Below, piece after piece: positions 28,459-35,267 of a stretch of 64,000 nucleotides of DNA. Position 1 is the stretch's first letter; every line of letters begins with the position of its first letter. Made by a program: the position numbers and the translations under genes. The notes beneath the pieces are model-generated. The model ran no database searches. It saw nothing but the letters and a program-made list of their open reading frames with translations, and was not told the DNA's origin. The DNA is from Bacilli bacterium (GTDB lineage Bacteria > Bacillota_I > Bacilli_A > RFN20 > CAG-826), in contig JAKSHZ010000001.1 of NCBI GenBank assembly GCA_024399115.1, positions 62,001 through 126,000 on the forward strand, given 5' to 3'.

Positions 28459-29367
28459 TCAAATATTATTTTTTGTAATATCTTTCACAGGAATGGTTTT
28501 ATTCTGATTGTCAGTAAACTTAGTTACTGGTACACCTGCCTGATACAATCTGTATCTTGATGGACCTACTGCAGCCAGTTTGTCTTCTTCATCAAGAGAG
28601 TCAAACCAGTTTCCGTAAGATTCAGGCATCTCTTCTACAATATCCTGAGGCACTAAAAAACATCTGCAATTAAAATGCTGAGGTAACAAAGGTGCTGTAT
28701 CTGGAGTATAAACCTTACCATTAAGAATTCCACACTCTAAACAAGTGCCAACATCTAAGATAGAACAGTAGACCGATTTGATATCATTAGCCTTGTATAC
28801 AAGGTAATCAACTGTAGATATTGTATTAGTTTCTACATTCTTAATATTAGATTCAACTTCTTTTTCTACAGAAGTTATTCTTTTATTGAATCTTTCAGTA
28901 ACAGAATTAAGATTTTCCTTAGTAAGATAAGCAACTTTCATAGAATTGTTAATAGACTGTCTAATTTTGTATACAGTATTATCAACAAGTTCATTATATC
29001 CTACAGTCTGTGCAACTGGTGAGAATTTAACACCTGCAAGTATAGTTGTAGGTATGACAATAGTTTTACCGATAGACTTAAAGAAATCTTTATTCCACTC
29101 TGTCTGATAATTTACAGATTCCTGAATGGAAGATTCCATAAGTCTATAAGACTTTCTTTTATATCTACCAATTAAAACCTCAACCTGTTCAAGTAATGAT
29201 TTATAAGTTTTCTTTGTGTAGATATAAGAAGTCTTTGTGAGTAATTTAGAAATCTCTTCGTACAAATCCTGTAATTGCTGCAGAGCCTTAGCTTTATTAG
29301 TATTCCCAAGACTCTGACAGTCAATCATATGTTGTACAAATTCATTAAACTTCTTCTGTTTCTTCAT
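28459..29367 (-). CDS. MuF-like minor head protein, region A
   Basis: This 302-residue protein is a head morphogenesis protein of the Mu F/SPP1 gp7 type, found beside the portal and often packaged in a few copies. The diagnostic C-terminal zinc-like cluster is visible: SILDVGTCLECGILNGKVY, then LLPQHFNCRCFLVP. The gene overlaps the portal gene by 23 bases. Unlike its region-B counterpart it carries no extra enzyme domain. Confidence 0.82.
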   Translation of the reverse strand: MKKQKKFNEFVQHMIDCQSLGNTNKAKALQQLQDLYEEISKLLTKTSYIYTKKTYKSLLEQVEVLIGRYKRKSYRLMESSIQESVNYQTEWNKDFFKSIGKTIVIPTTILAGVKFSPVAQTVGYNELVDNTVYKIRQSINNSMKVAYLTKENLNSVTERFNKRITSVEKEVESNIKNVETNTISTVDYLVYKANDIKSVYCSILDVGTCLECGILNGKVYTPDTAPLLPQHFNCRCFLVPQDIVEEMPESYGNWFDSLDEEDKLAAVGPSRYRLYQAGVPVTKFTDNQNKTIPVKDITKNNI

Positions 29368-30877
29368 CTGTTATCTCTGGATCTTCTTTTGGCGGAAGGT
29401 TTGCAATGTTATTCTTAATCTGCTTAATGCCACTGCCCTGCTGCAATAATCTATACTGATTAATAATATCAAGAGGAGAAGCACCCTGCTGTTCCATTTC
29501 GAGAAGTACGGCATATTCTTCGAATGTTGCACCACTTGGTGTATATTCACCATTAAGAAGAATATCAAATACATAAGGTAATGGAAGTTTTCCTGCTTCT
29601 GCAAGGTTTGCGATTGCGTTAAGTGCATTTGGATCAAATGAGAGAGTATCGTAATCTGTACAAAGCTGAACTTCAATCTTACCTTCAATACCCATCCATT
29701 TTGCCATAATGTTAAGAATCTTTGTAACACGTTCACTAATATTTTTAGCAAATGTAGCCAAAGTTGCATTTTCACCTGCTCTATGGATACGTGCAGAATC
29801 TGAACTTTCAGATACACCTTTTTCAGATGCAAGAAGTCTAGAGCCGAGAATTGCCATATCTGCCAGTGATTGTGTAATAGCAGTTTCTGAGTGAACAAGA
29901 CCTACACCAGAGAATGAAAGATTACCAACTTTTGCTTCAGGTTCAGGGAAGATTAATGCTGCATCCCAACCCAAGTGAATGATTTCTTTTTCACCATCAG
30001 GGCTCTGGTCATTATGTCCAGTTACCCAAAGAGTAGGAATTGTAGTAAGGTGTACACCGTTTTCATAGTCTGCTGTTTTCTGATAATGACCAATATTACA
30101 CATGGCCAAATCGTAGAACATAGGTTTTTCTGGAGTGTCAGATGGAATGAGAACGAATGGTAATTCAGTAAGATTAGAGCCATTTACGACTACATCAATT
30201 ACATCTGTTTCGCCATAAATAACTTCTTTACTATCTTCACTATCAATCTTTCTGAAAATTCTCTGACGATAATGATCGCCACGAGCATCAAGAACACGAT
30301 ATTGTTCCTGTAATGTACAAGTAAATTCATCAGTAGAATAATCTTCTACAGTTTCTTTAAGAACAACAAATGAAAGCTGTTCAACACCATTAATAATTGA
30401 ATATCCCCAGTTGATGATTGATTCTGCAGGATAATAACGAAGATAAGGTCTGATACCAGCCTTTTCAGCTTCTGCTACAGTAGTAATTCCTTCTGCAACC
30501 GGCAGGTCAATTAAGATACCGCCAAAAGAAGTCTGCATAACATCATATACTGAATCAGAAAGGAACTGATACAGATTTGTTCCTTTCCTATCAATGTTAT
30601 CCAAAACTTTCGATTTGATAAATTCTTCTGGTGCATTAATTGTTGGTGAACGTCTAAAGATAAGACCGTGTAAACCACTTAAGTTACGTGCTGTATAGTT
30701 GTTCCATCTTGCACGTTTCTTATAAGCAGCATACTGCATATCTGTAGAACCACCCATTCTAGGAAGATATGTTTCTCCTTTATTCTTGATGGCATCTTCA
30801 CCTTCAATACAATCTCTAATTACTGTCCATTGATGTGCTCTTTTCGCATACAGTGCGTGTAAACTTGTAATACCCAT
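29345..30877 (-). CDS. Portal protein, DUF4055 family, region A
   Basis: This 510-residue protein is the probable portal ring through which DNA is packaged. The N-terminus (MGITSLHALYAKRAHQWTVI) and the segments RGETYLPRMGG-like 'KGETYLPRMGGSTDMQYAAY' near residue 33 and NLSGLHGLIFRRSP near residue 66 fit the DUF4055 portal family. It lies between the large terminase and MuF-like genes. The acidic C-terminus (DPEITDEETEEV) is usual. It is unrelated in sequence to the region-B portal. Confidence 0.85.
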   Translation of the reverse strand: MGITSLHALYAKRAHQWTVIRDCIEGEDAIKNKGETYLPRMGGSTDMQYAAYKKRARWNNYTARNLSGLHGLIFRRSPTINAPEEFIKSKVLDNIDRKGTNLYQFLSDSVYDVMQTSFGGILIDLPVAEGITTVAEAEKAGIRPYLRYYPAESIINWGYSIINGVEQLSFVVLKETVEDYSTDEFTCTLQEQYRVLDARGDHYRQRIFRKIDSEDSKEVIYGETDVIDVVVNGSNLTELPFVLIPSDTPEKPMFYDLAMCNIGHYQKTADYENGVHLTTIPTLWVTGHNDQSPDGEKEIIHLGWDAALIFPEPEAKVGNLSFSGVGLVHSETAITQSLADMAILGSRLLASEKGVSESSDSARIHRAGENATLATFAKNISERVTKILNIMAKWMGIEGKIEVQLCTDYDTLSFDPNALNAIANLAEAGKLPLPYVFDILLNGEYTPSGATFEEYAVLLEMEQQGASPLDIINQYRLLQQGSGIKQIKNNIANLPPKEDPEITDEETEEV

Positions 30878-30878
30878 A

Positions 30879-32132
30879 TTAAACTCCTAAAACGGTAGGT
30901 TTTCTGATTTTGTTGATAAATGCAGGCAGTTTATAAGTAATCAAATAAGCTGCCGCATCTGATATATGATCAAGTCCAGATGATTTATCTGGAGTTTCAT
31001 TTTCTTTGAATGAGTAACCTTCCCAAGCCTTCTTAAGTTGAGGACATTTATTGTGAGCAACAAATACGTGATGTTCACCTTTAGCATTGAGCATGGCTGT
31101 ATTTACTGAGTTCCATTTATCTTTACTTGGATAAGGTCTTGGAGGAGTACAAACAATAAATCCGTTGTCTCTTAAAATCTTGATATCTGTTACACCAATA
31201 GCAGCGTTAGTCTGTTGTTTGTTTCCAGTAGGGTCTGGATAAACAAAGACTGTAAGTCCGGGATATTTCTTTTTAATCATCTGACACATTTCTTGTGTGT
31301 TAGAACCTTTCTCAACGATTTCATCAAAGAAATAAAGTGAACCTCTGGACCACAAAGCAATTGCTGCAGTCATCGGATTAACGTTAAAGTCCATGCCAAC
31401 GTGAATATCACCGTACTGCCAACTGTCATCAAACTCGAAACTATTGAGAGTACGGTCATATGCGTAATAGATTCTGTTTTCAACTGATTCGAATGAAGCA
31501 AGATATTCCTGTGCAAACATCTTAGGAGACATTGTTTTACGGTCTTCTTCGATAACTTCTGGAAGTACGTTTCCACCATCAAGAGTTGTGTATTCAAAAG
31601 TATCCCAATGTAATGGATTTTCTTTAGCCTTACAGAAAAGGTCGTAGAACCAGTTGTAACCTTTAGGTGTTGAAATAAGTAACTGTTCTCCATCGTGATG
31701 TTTATCCGCAATAACAGGTTTAACGACATCATAAAAGTCGTTATCAATCATTGCACATTCATCAACAATCAAAAGGTCTGCGGCAAGACCACGAAGACGG
31801 TCAGGATGTTCAGCAGAAAGACAATAGAACTCTGAACCATTCTTGAATGTCATAACCATATACTGTTCATTCTTATGAGCAATATATTCGTCAGGGATAT
31901 GCTTTTTAATCCAAGTATTCCACATCAAGTTTCTGGCCATAACCAATGTAGGAGCAACATAAATAACAACTTTTCTATCATTGTTTATACACTTGTCCAT
32001 AATGGCTGCACCTGAGAACCAAGTCTTGCCAAAACGTCTTCCGGCATTGACGATTTTATTCTTCTTTTTTGACAAGAAGATTTTTGATTGAGGAGGAGTT
32101 AATTTGAAACTTCTTACTTCAGTTGCTACCAT
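30879..32132 (-). CDS. terL: Terminase large subunit
   Basis: This 417-residue protein is the packaging ATPase-nuclease. Walker A is AGRRFGKT at residues 30-37, Walker B is LLIVDECAMI with Asp124 and Glu125, and the coupling motif is STPKG near 154. The nuclease domain has Asp248 in HVGMDFNVNP, YPDPTGNKQQ further on, and a final acidic motif DHISDAAAYL. All key residues are present. It lies between the small subunit and the portal, as usual. Confidence 0.93.
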   Translation of the reverse strand: MVATEVRSFKLTPPQSKIFLSKKKNKIVNAGRRFGKTWFSGAAIMDKCINNDRKVVIYVAPTLVMARNLMWNTWIKKHIPDEYIAHKNEQYMVMTFKNGSEFYCLSAEHPDRLRGLAADLLIVDECAMIDNDFYDVVKPVIADKHHDGEQLLISTPKGYNWFYDLFCKAKENPLHWDTFEYTTLDGGNVLPEVIEEDRKTMSPKMFAQEYLASFESVENRIYYAYDRTLNSFEFDDSWQYGDIHVGMDFNVNPMTAAIALWSRGSLYFFDEIVEKGSNTQEMCQMIKKKYPGLTVFVYPDPTGNKQQTNAAIGVTDIKILRDNGFIVCTPPRPYPSKDKWNSVNTAMLNAKGEHHVFVAHNKCPQLKKAWEGYSFKENETPDKSSGLDHISDAAAYLITYKLPAFINKIRKPTVLGV

Positions 32133-32135
32133 TTT

Positions 32136-32549
32136 TTATCCCACGTAACTCTTGCCATCCATCTCAGCAATGACCAAACTTTCGTCTTCATCATTGTCAA
32201 CTGCATCTAAAACGAGATTTCTTGATGCATTCACTTTGTCCAATCCATCTTCAGTAAGAGCAAATACAACCTTTGGCATAGGCTTAGTTTCATCAACTTT
32301 CATAACTGCAGCCTTACCTTGTACACGGTCATATATAAGTTTCTGAGCTGCGATAGCATCAGAGTTTGCTTCTGCAAAAATAGAAATATTAACCAACCTT
32401 TCTGCCATAGCCTGTGCAGCAGTCATCTGTCTTCCGTCAGAAGTTGTGATTAATCTGCTTAAATTAGTTGATAAAGCCTCAGTCAAAGCTGTGCTATTTT
32501 TATCTTTTGACTTTTTTTCTGTAATTTTTGGTGCTGGTACTATACTCAT
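32136..32549 (-). CDS. Probable terminase small subunit
   Basis: This 137-residue protein lies directly before the large terminase gene. Residues 40-80 (QMTAAQAMAERLVNISIFAE, then LIYDRVQGKAAVMK) match the pattern of small-terminase-like proteins related to DUF5681. No clear helix-turn-helix is seen, so the call rests on position plus this motif. It is the first gene of the leftward region-A operon and has the TTAAACTACGA motif 26 bases upstream. Confidence 0.65.
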   Translation of the reverse strand: MSIVPAPKITEKKSKDKNSTALTEALSTNLSRLITTSDGRQMTAAQAMAERLVNISIFAEANSDAIAAQKLIYDRVQGKAAVMKVDETKPMPKVVFALTEDGLDKVNASRNLVLDAVDNDEDESLVIAEMDGKSYVG

Positions 32550-32574
32550 ACTGCGATTTTCCCGTATCTTGGAT

Positions 32575-32585
32575 TCGTAGTTTAA
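32575..32585 (-). promoter_or_regulatory. TTAAACTACGA motif, copy 5 (terminase)
   Basis: Minus strand reads TTAATTAAACTACGAATCC; one extra A compared with the other copies. It lies in a divergent gap before the terminase operon. Confidence 0.5.
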
Positions 32586-32623
32586 TTAAGTGTTTTTTTT
32601 ATACTTTATTACTTGTTTTGTAC

Positions 32624-32653
32624 TTGCTTTTTGGAATTTATCGGATATATAAT
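32624..32653 (+). promoter_or_regulatory. Rightward sigma-70-like promoter
   Basis: TTGCTT at 32624-32629 and TATAAT at 32648-32653 with an 18-base spacer. The predicted transcript start is at or next to the ATG at 32660, so the first gene may be read from a leaderless message. Confidence 0.5.
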
Positions 32654-32659
32654 AAAGAT

Positions 32660-32941
32660 ATGGATGCAGTATATATTTCTGGACCAAGAGAAAATGTAGA
32701 AGATTTCGCAAAGAGAGAGTTGTCATTGAAACAATTCGATTACAACCCTATTAATCCTATTGTGTTCAATGAACACATGATTAAGTCTAAGAGAATGAAT
32801 CTTAGCACTGAAACTTTGATGAAAGCTGACTTAATTGCTCTTTTAGAATGCAAAGGTATTTCTTTCTTGGAAGGGTCTGAAAACTCAGATATTTCAAACC
32901 TTGAAAGAAAAATTGCAGAGGTCTGTGGTATCCCTACCTAA
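32660..32941 (+). CDS. DUF4406-like protein (nucleoside deoxyribosyltransferase fold)
   Basis: This 93-residue protein starts MDAVYISGPRENVEDFAK, and the YISGP motif followed later by ALLECKGISFLEGSENS matches DUF4406, a phage-common family with a nucleoside 2-deoxyribosyltransferase-like fold. A role in nucleotide salvage or base exchange is suggested by the family and by the nearby dUTPase gene. The start at 32660 is chosen because the upstream in-frame extension is non-conserved and hydrophobic and covers the promoter. No ribosome-binding site is present. Confidence 0.72.
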   Translation: MDAVYISGPRENVEDFAKRELSLKQFDYNPINPIVFNEHMIKSKRMNLSTETLMKADLIALLECKGISFLEGSENSDISNLERKIAEVCGIPT

Positions 32942-32963
32942 AACTTCAGATGTTTTAGGTAGG
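32933..32963 (+). promoter_or_regulatory. Perfect 12-bp hairpin over stop codon and next ribosome-binding site
   Basis: CCTACCTAAAAC (32933-32944) pairs perfectly with GTTTTAGGTAGG (32952-32963). The left arm contains the TAA stop of the DUF4406-like gene and the right arm contains the AGGTAGG ribosome-binding site of the next gene. No T-run follows, so it is not a simple terminator. Confidence 0.7.
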
Positions 32964-32970
32964 TGTGAAA

Positions 32971-33174
32971 ATGGCTGAGATTAGATTTTGTAGCGAATGT
33001 AAATATGCAAAGGAAGCCATTTTTGAAGATGGAATAAAGATATTCTGTCTAAGAGTGAAAAATCCAGATAATGTCAGTGCGACTATCTGGTCTAGTACTT
33101 TTCAGGTGTGCAAAAAATTAAATGCACAAGCCTGTCAGTACTTTGAAGAAAAGGATGTTACATCAGATCGTTGA
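32971..33174 (+). CDS. Small cysteine-rich protein
   Basis: This 67-residue protein starts MAEIRFCSECKYAKEA and has six cysteines in pairs (CSEC, FCLR, VCKK, ACQYF), consistent with a small zinc-binding fold. Function is not recognised. The ATG at 32971 is used because AGGTAGG lies eight bases upstream; that site is locked in a hairpin. Confidence 0.65.
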   Translation: MAEIRFCSECKYAKEAIFEDGIKIFCLRVKNPDNVSATIWSSTFQVCKKLNAQACQYFEEKDVTSDR

Positions 33175-33216
33175 TTCTGACTGAACATATCTCTCCTACA
33201 TACTTCCAACTTTGGA

Positions 33217-33310
33217 ATGGCAGCTCGGAAAGACGAGCATTATTTTGGGGTTTATTGTAGTCATTTTGTGACTCCTTTTTAAATAGTTGGCAATTCGGAA
33301 CTAGACGAAT
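33217..33310 (+). ncRNA. Pair of related hairpins with compensatory changes
   Basis: Hairpin 1 pairs GCTCG (33223-33227) with CGAGC (33234-33238); hairpin 2 pairs ATTCG (33293-33297) with CGAAT (33306-33310). Both read GGCA-NNTCGGAA-...-AGACGANN, 70 bases apart, and the outer two base pairs differ in a compensating way. This suggests a duplicated RNA structure; the function is unknown. Confidence 0.4.
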
Positions 33311-33311
33311 G

Positions 33312-33388
33312 TGACTTTTAGCTTATGGTAAAGCAAATCGCCCTGAGCAAGCGATGAGGAACTTAGGTTCGATTCCTAAGAAAGTTAT
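33312..33388 (+). tRNA. Degenerate tRNA-like element (anticodon perhaps GAG)
   Basis: A canonical T arm (TTAGG-TTCGATT-CCTAA, 33363-33379) and D arm (TAGCTTATGGTAAAGCA) are present, and TGACTTT pairs with AAAGTTA as acceptor stem. The anticodon arm has a C-A mismatch, C at position 37 and extra bases around it, so this is probably a decayed tRNA or a tRNA mimic. Confidence 0.35.
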
Positions 33389-33614
33389 AGCCCGTATGGG
33401 TGAATTATTAAAATATACTAACCTATATTTTGATTGGCTTTATACAAACAGACCGGGGATTATGGTTTGTCAAATCTTAATCCCCTTTTTTGCTGCTACT
33501 GGTGTAATAACTGATTGAGTTCCCCCTTGCCCAACCCAGTTAGTTATTGAGAAGTTCAATTCTTCTTGGTGGCGTACGGTGTGATGAGCCGTAAGATATT
33601 TGTTCACGCCCCCC

Positions 33615-33649
33615 GGCATACGGATCATAAAGTATGCCAACTTTTTTTT
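33615..33649 (+). terminator. Intrinsic terminator of the non-coding stretch
   Basis: GGCATAC (33615-33621) pairs with GTATGCC (33632-33638), followed by AACTTTTTTTT. It lies just before the ribosome-binding site of the next rightward gene. Confidence 0.8.
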
Positions 33650-33664
33650 ATACAGGAGTTACGG

Positions 33665-33790
33665 ATGGACAAGAAAGAAAATAAATCTAACTACAAGTCT
33701 GGTATTCCTATGAACGATGAACAAATAAAAGAACATCTTAAAGTCTTTGAGGATATCGAAGAAGCAATTAAGGAATTGTATGCTGATTAG
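33665..33790 (+). CDS. Very small acidic protein
   Basis: A 41-residue frame, MDKKENKSNYKSGIPMNDEQ..., begins after a good AGGAG site. It is helical and charged, of unknown function, and its stop overlaps the next start by 11 bases. Confidence 0.55.
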   Translation: MDKKENKSNYKSGIPMNDEQIKEHLKVFEDIEEAIKELYAD

Positions 33791-34043
33791 ACAGGAAGAA
33801 AAATCACCAATTTGCGATGCTTTTGATAAGTTAAAACTTACGGTGGCATTTAAGGGAATTGAAGAACAAGCAACATCTAATGCTTTAGATTCCGAACTTC
33901 TTAAAACCTACTGTGATGAAACGATAAAACTGCTTAGAAGTTTTCAAAAGTCCATAGAGGCTGAAGAAAGAGAAATGGAAAAGCAGAAAAATAAAAACTT
34001 GTTTAAGGAGAAATTATACGGTAACGATCCGTATGGTGACTAA
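33780..34043 (+). CDS. Small helical protein of unknown function
   Basis: An 87-residue protein starting MLIRQEEKSPICDAFDKLKL, rich in Glu and Lys with heptad-like spacing near the C-terminus (KSIEAEEREMEKQKNKN). The start at 33780 overlaps the preceding stop and has AAGGA upstream. Function is not recognised. Confidence 0.6.
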   Translation: MLIRQEEKSPICDAFDKLKLTVAFKGIEEQATSNALDSELLKTYCDETIKLLRSFQKSIEAEEREMEKQKNKNLFKEKLYGNDPYGD

Positions 34044-34439
34044 ATGATTAGTAGAACAAATACTCGTACAGCTCTCAGAAAAGCATTATTACACGAAACA
34101 GAAATGGGTAAAAAGAAGATTTATTACCCTATGGCAGAATTCAGACACGCAATTTTTGAAACAGTTGATTTATGCAAAAGAATTGTATGCTGCAATTTTC
34201 AGTTTGACAGAGAAGAAAAACTTACTATTTGCAACCTTATCTTTAAGACTTGTACTGTCAAATGCTCTTATTCTTATTCTACTGGAAATGTATTAGTAGA
34301 ACTCTTCAATGAAATTAAACAGGATGATGAATATATTAGTGTCCTTTCTCAGATTAGAGAGTGCAAATGTAAGCAGTTGCCACAGATTGTACTTTCTATG
34401 CAGCCTATAACCAAAGTAGTTATTAAAAGGAAGAAATAA
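34044..34439 (+). CDS. Hypothetical protein before dUTPase
   Basis: This 131-residue basic protein (MISRTNTRTALRKALLHETE...) is not recognised. It contains five cysteines in its middle part (CKRIVCCNF, CTVKCSY). It is read from a GGTGA site at the end of the upstream gene and lies one base before the dUTPase gene, so it belongs to the same early-type operon. Confidence 0.65.
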   Translation: MISRTNTRTALRKALLHETEMGKKKIYYPMAEFRHAIFETVDLCKRIVCCNFQFDREEKLTICNLIFKTCTVKCSYSYSTGNVLVELFNEIKQDDEYISVLSQIRECKCKQLPQIVLSMQPITKVVIKRKK

Positions 34440-34440
34440 G

Positions 34441-34860
34441 ATGAAAATTAAATTATTTGAAAATGGGAAGATTCCAACTTATGCCCATAAGAGTGATGCG
34501 TGTTGTGACTGCTATGCAAATGTAGGTTCAGCACCATTCATAATTAAACCTATGGAAACCAAAAAGATTCCTTTAGGGTTTGCTATTCAGCTTGGAAGTG
34601 AAATGGAGGCTGTAATTAGACCAAGATCAGGATTGTCTCTAAAAGGTATTTTGGCACATATAGGAACAATCGATTCTGGTTATACTGGTGAAATTGCAGC
34701 CATTATCACAAACTTATCTGGGAAAAATTTTACTGTTACAACTGGTGATAAAATCTGTCAGATGAAGATACAGAAAGCTAACCAGCATTCTTTTGAAGAA
34801 GTTGATGCTCTTGAAGAAACCGATAGAGGTGACAACGGATTCGGAAGTACTGGTTTGTAA
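34441..34860 (+). CDS. dut: dUTPase (deoxyuridine triphosphatase)
   Basis: This 139-residue protein hydrolyses dUTP to dUMP, keeping uracil out of phage DNA. All five trimeric dUTPase motifs are visible: SDACCDCYA, RPRSGLSLKG, GTIDSGYTGEI, GDKICQMKI and the C-terminal RGDNGFGSTGL. Length is normal for the family. The ribosome-binding site is AAGGAAG. The gene ends seven bases before a tRNA gene. Confidence 0.95.
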   Translation: MKIKLFENGKIPTYAHKSDACCDCYANVGSAPFIIKPMETKKIPLGFAIQLGSEMEAVIRPRSGLSLKGILAHIGTIDSGYTGEIAAIITNLSGKNFTVTTGDKICQMKIQKANQHSFEEVDALEETDRGDNGFGSTGL

Positions 34861-34867
34861 TATATTC

Positions 34868-34940
34868 TGGGTAGTCGCCAAGCGGTAAGGCTCCGGCTTT
34901 TAGTGCCGGCATTCCACAGGGTCGAGTCCTGTCTACCCAG
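34868..34940 (+). tRNA. Suppressor tRNA, anticodon UUA (reads UAA), tRNA-Gln-like
   Basis: A complete cloverleaf is present: acceptor TGGGTAG/CTACCCA with all seven pairs, T8, D arm GCC-AAGCGGTAA-GGC with a tRNA-Gln-type loop, anticodon stem CCGGC/GCCGG, loop TTTTAGT, T arm ACAGG-GTCGAGT-CCTGT and discriminator G73. Anticodon positions 34-36 are TTA, which pairs with the UAA stop codon. U1-A72, G73, U35 and U38 are tRNA-Gln identity elements, so glutamine charging is likely; position 37 is G instead of A. CCA is not encoded. The backbone strongly resembles bacterial tRNA-Gln, with the anticodon changed. Confidence 0.9.
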
Positions 34941-35021
34941 CAAACCTTCCGTGAGTCTAAGGTTAAGAGGCTCTCTGCTTAAAGGTACTTTCTATGTGTA
35001 TGAAGAACATTTAATAAAGAA

Positions 35022-35267
35022 ATGGTGAGTATATACACTTCTTATCTCTGTGATATTTCATACGGAAACAGAAATATGACTCCTAAAGTATTGCAGCAGG
35101 TCAAGGTTGCTTATAAGTACAGATGTGCCGGAAATGATTTATCTGTATTGGCAGCGGCTTGCTTTGATGAAGAGTTAATCCATAGATACAAATTAAGAAC
35201 ACACAAAACCGATAACGATAATGTGGTCCTTGATTTAATCTATATCTTCTCTGGAATTGTAGTCTAA
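35022..35267 (+). CDS. Hypothetical protein, last gene of the rightward cluster
   Basis: An 81-residue protein (MVSIYTSYLCDISYGNRNMT...) with no recognised domain. It converges on the transglutaminase-like gene and the two stop codons overlap by four bases. The ribosome-binding site is weak (AAAGAA). Confidence 0.55.
   Translation: MVSIYTSYLCDISYGNRNMTPKVLQQVKVAYKYRCAGNDLSVLAAACFDEELIHRYKLRTHKTDNDNVVLDLIYIFSGIVV

Larger units (their letters stand above)
33175..33664 (+). other. Structured non-coding stretch
   Basis: About 490 bases hold no convincing protein gene. They contain several hairpins, a degenerate tRNA-like element and a terminator, described separately. Another inverted repeat, AATAACT/AGTTATT, lies at 33506-33547. 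The stretch resembles a phage tRNA or small-RNA cluster. Confidence 0.6.

Noticed and set aside
2110-32549. Global reassignment of UAA in the structural genes because of the UUA tRNA
   Set aside because: Long genes are free of internal UAA and several end in UAA exactly before a ribosome-binding site or motif; standard decoding fits.
33259-33280. Hairpin AGTCA-TTTTG-TGACT followed by CCTTTTT as a terminator
   Set aside because: Five base pairs only and no gene directly upstream; kept as part of the structured stretch.
33495-33573. Second tRNA-like element with T arm AGAAG-TTCAATT-CTTCT next to TGGTGGC
   Set aside because: The acceptor pairing to GCTACTG needs four G-U pairs and the interior forms a different hairpin (AATAACT/AGTTATT) with no anticodon arm.
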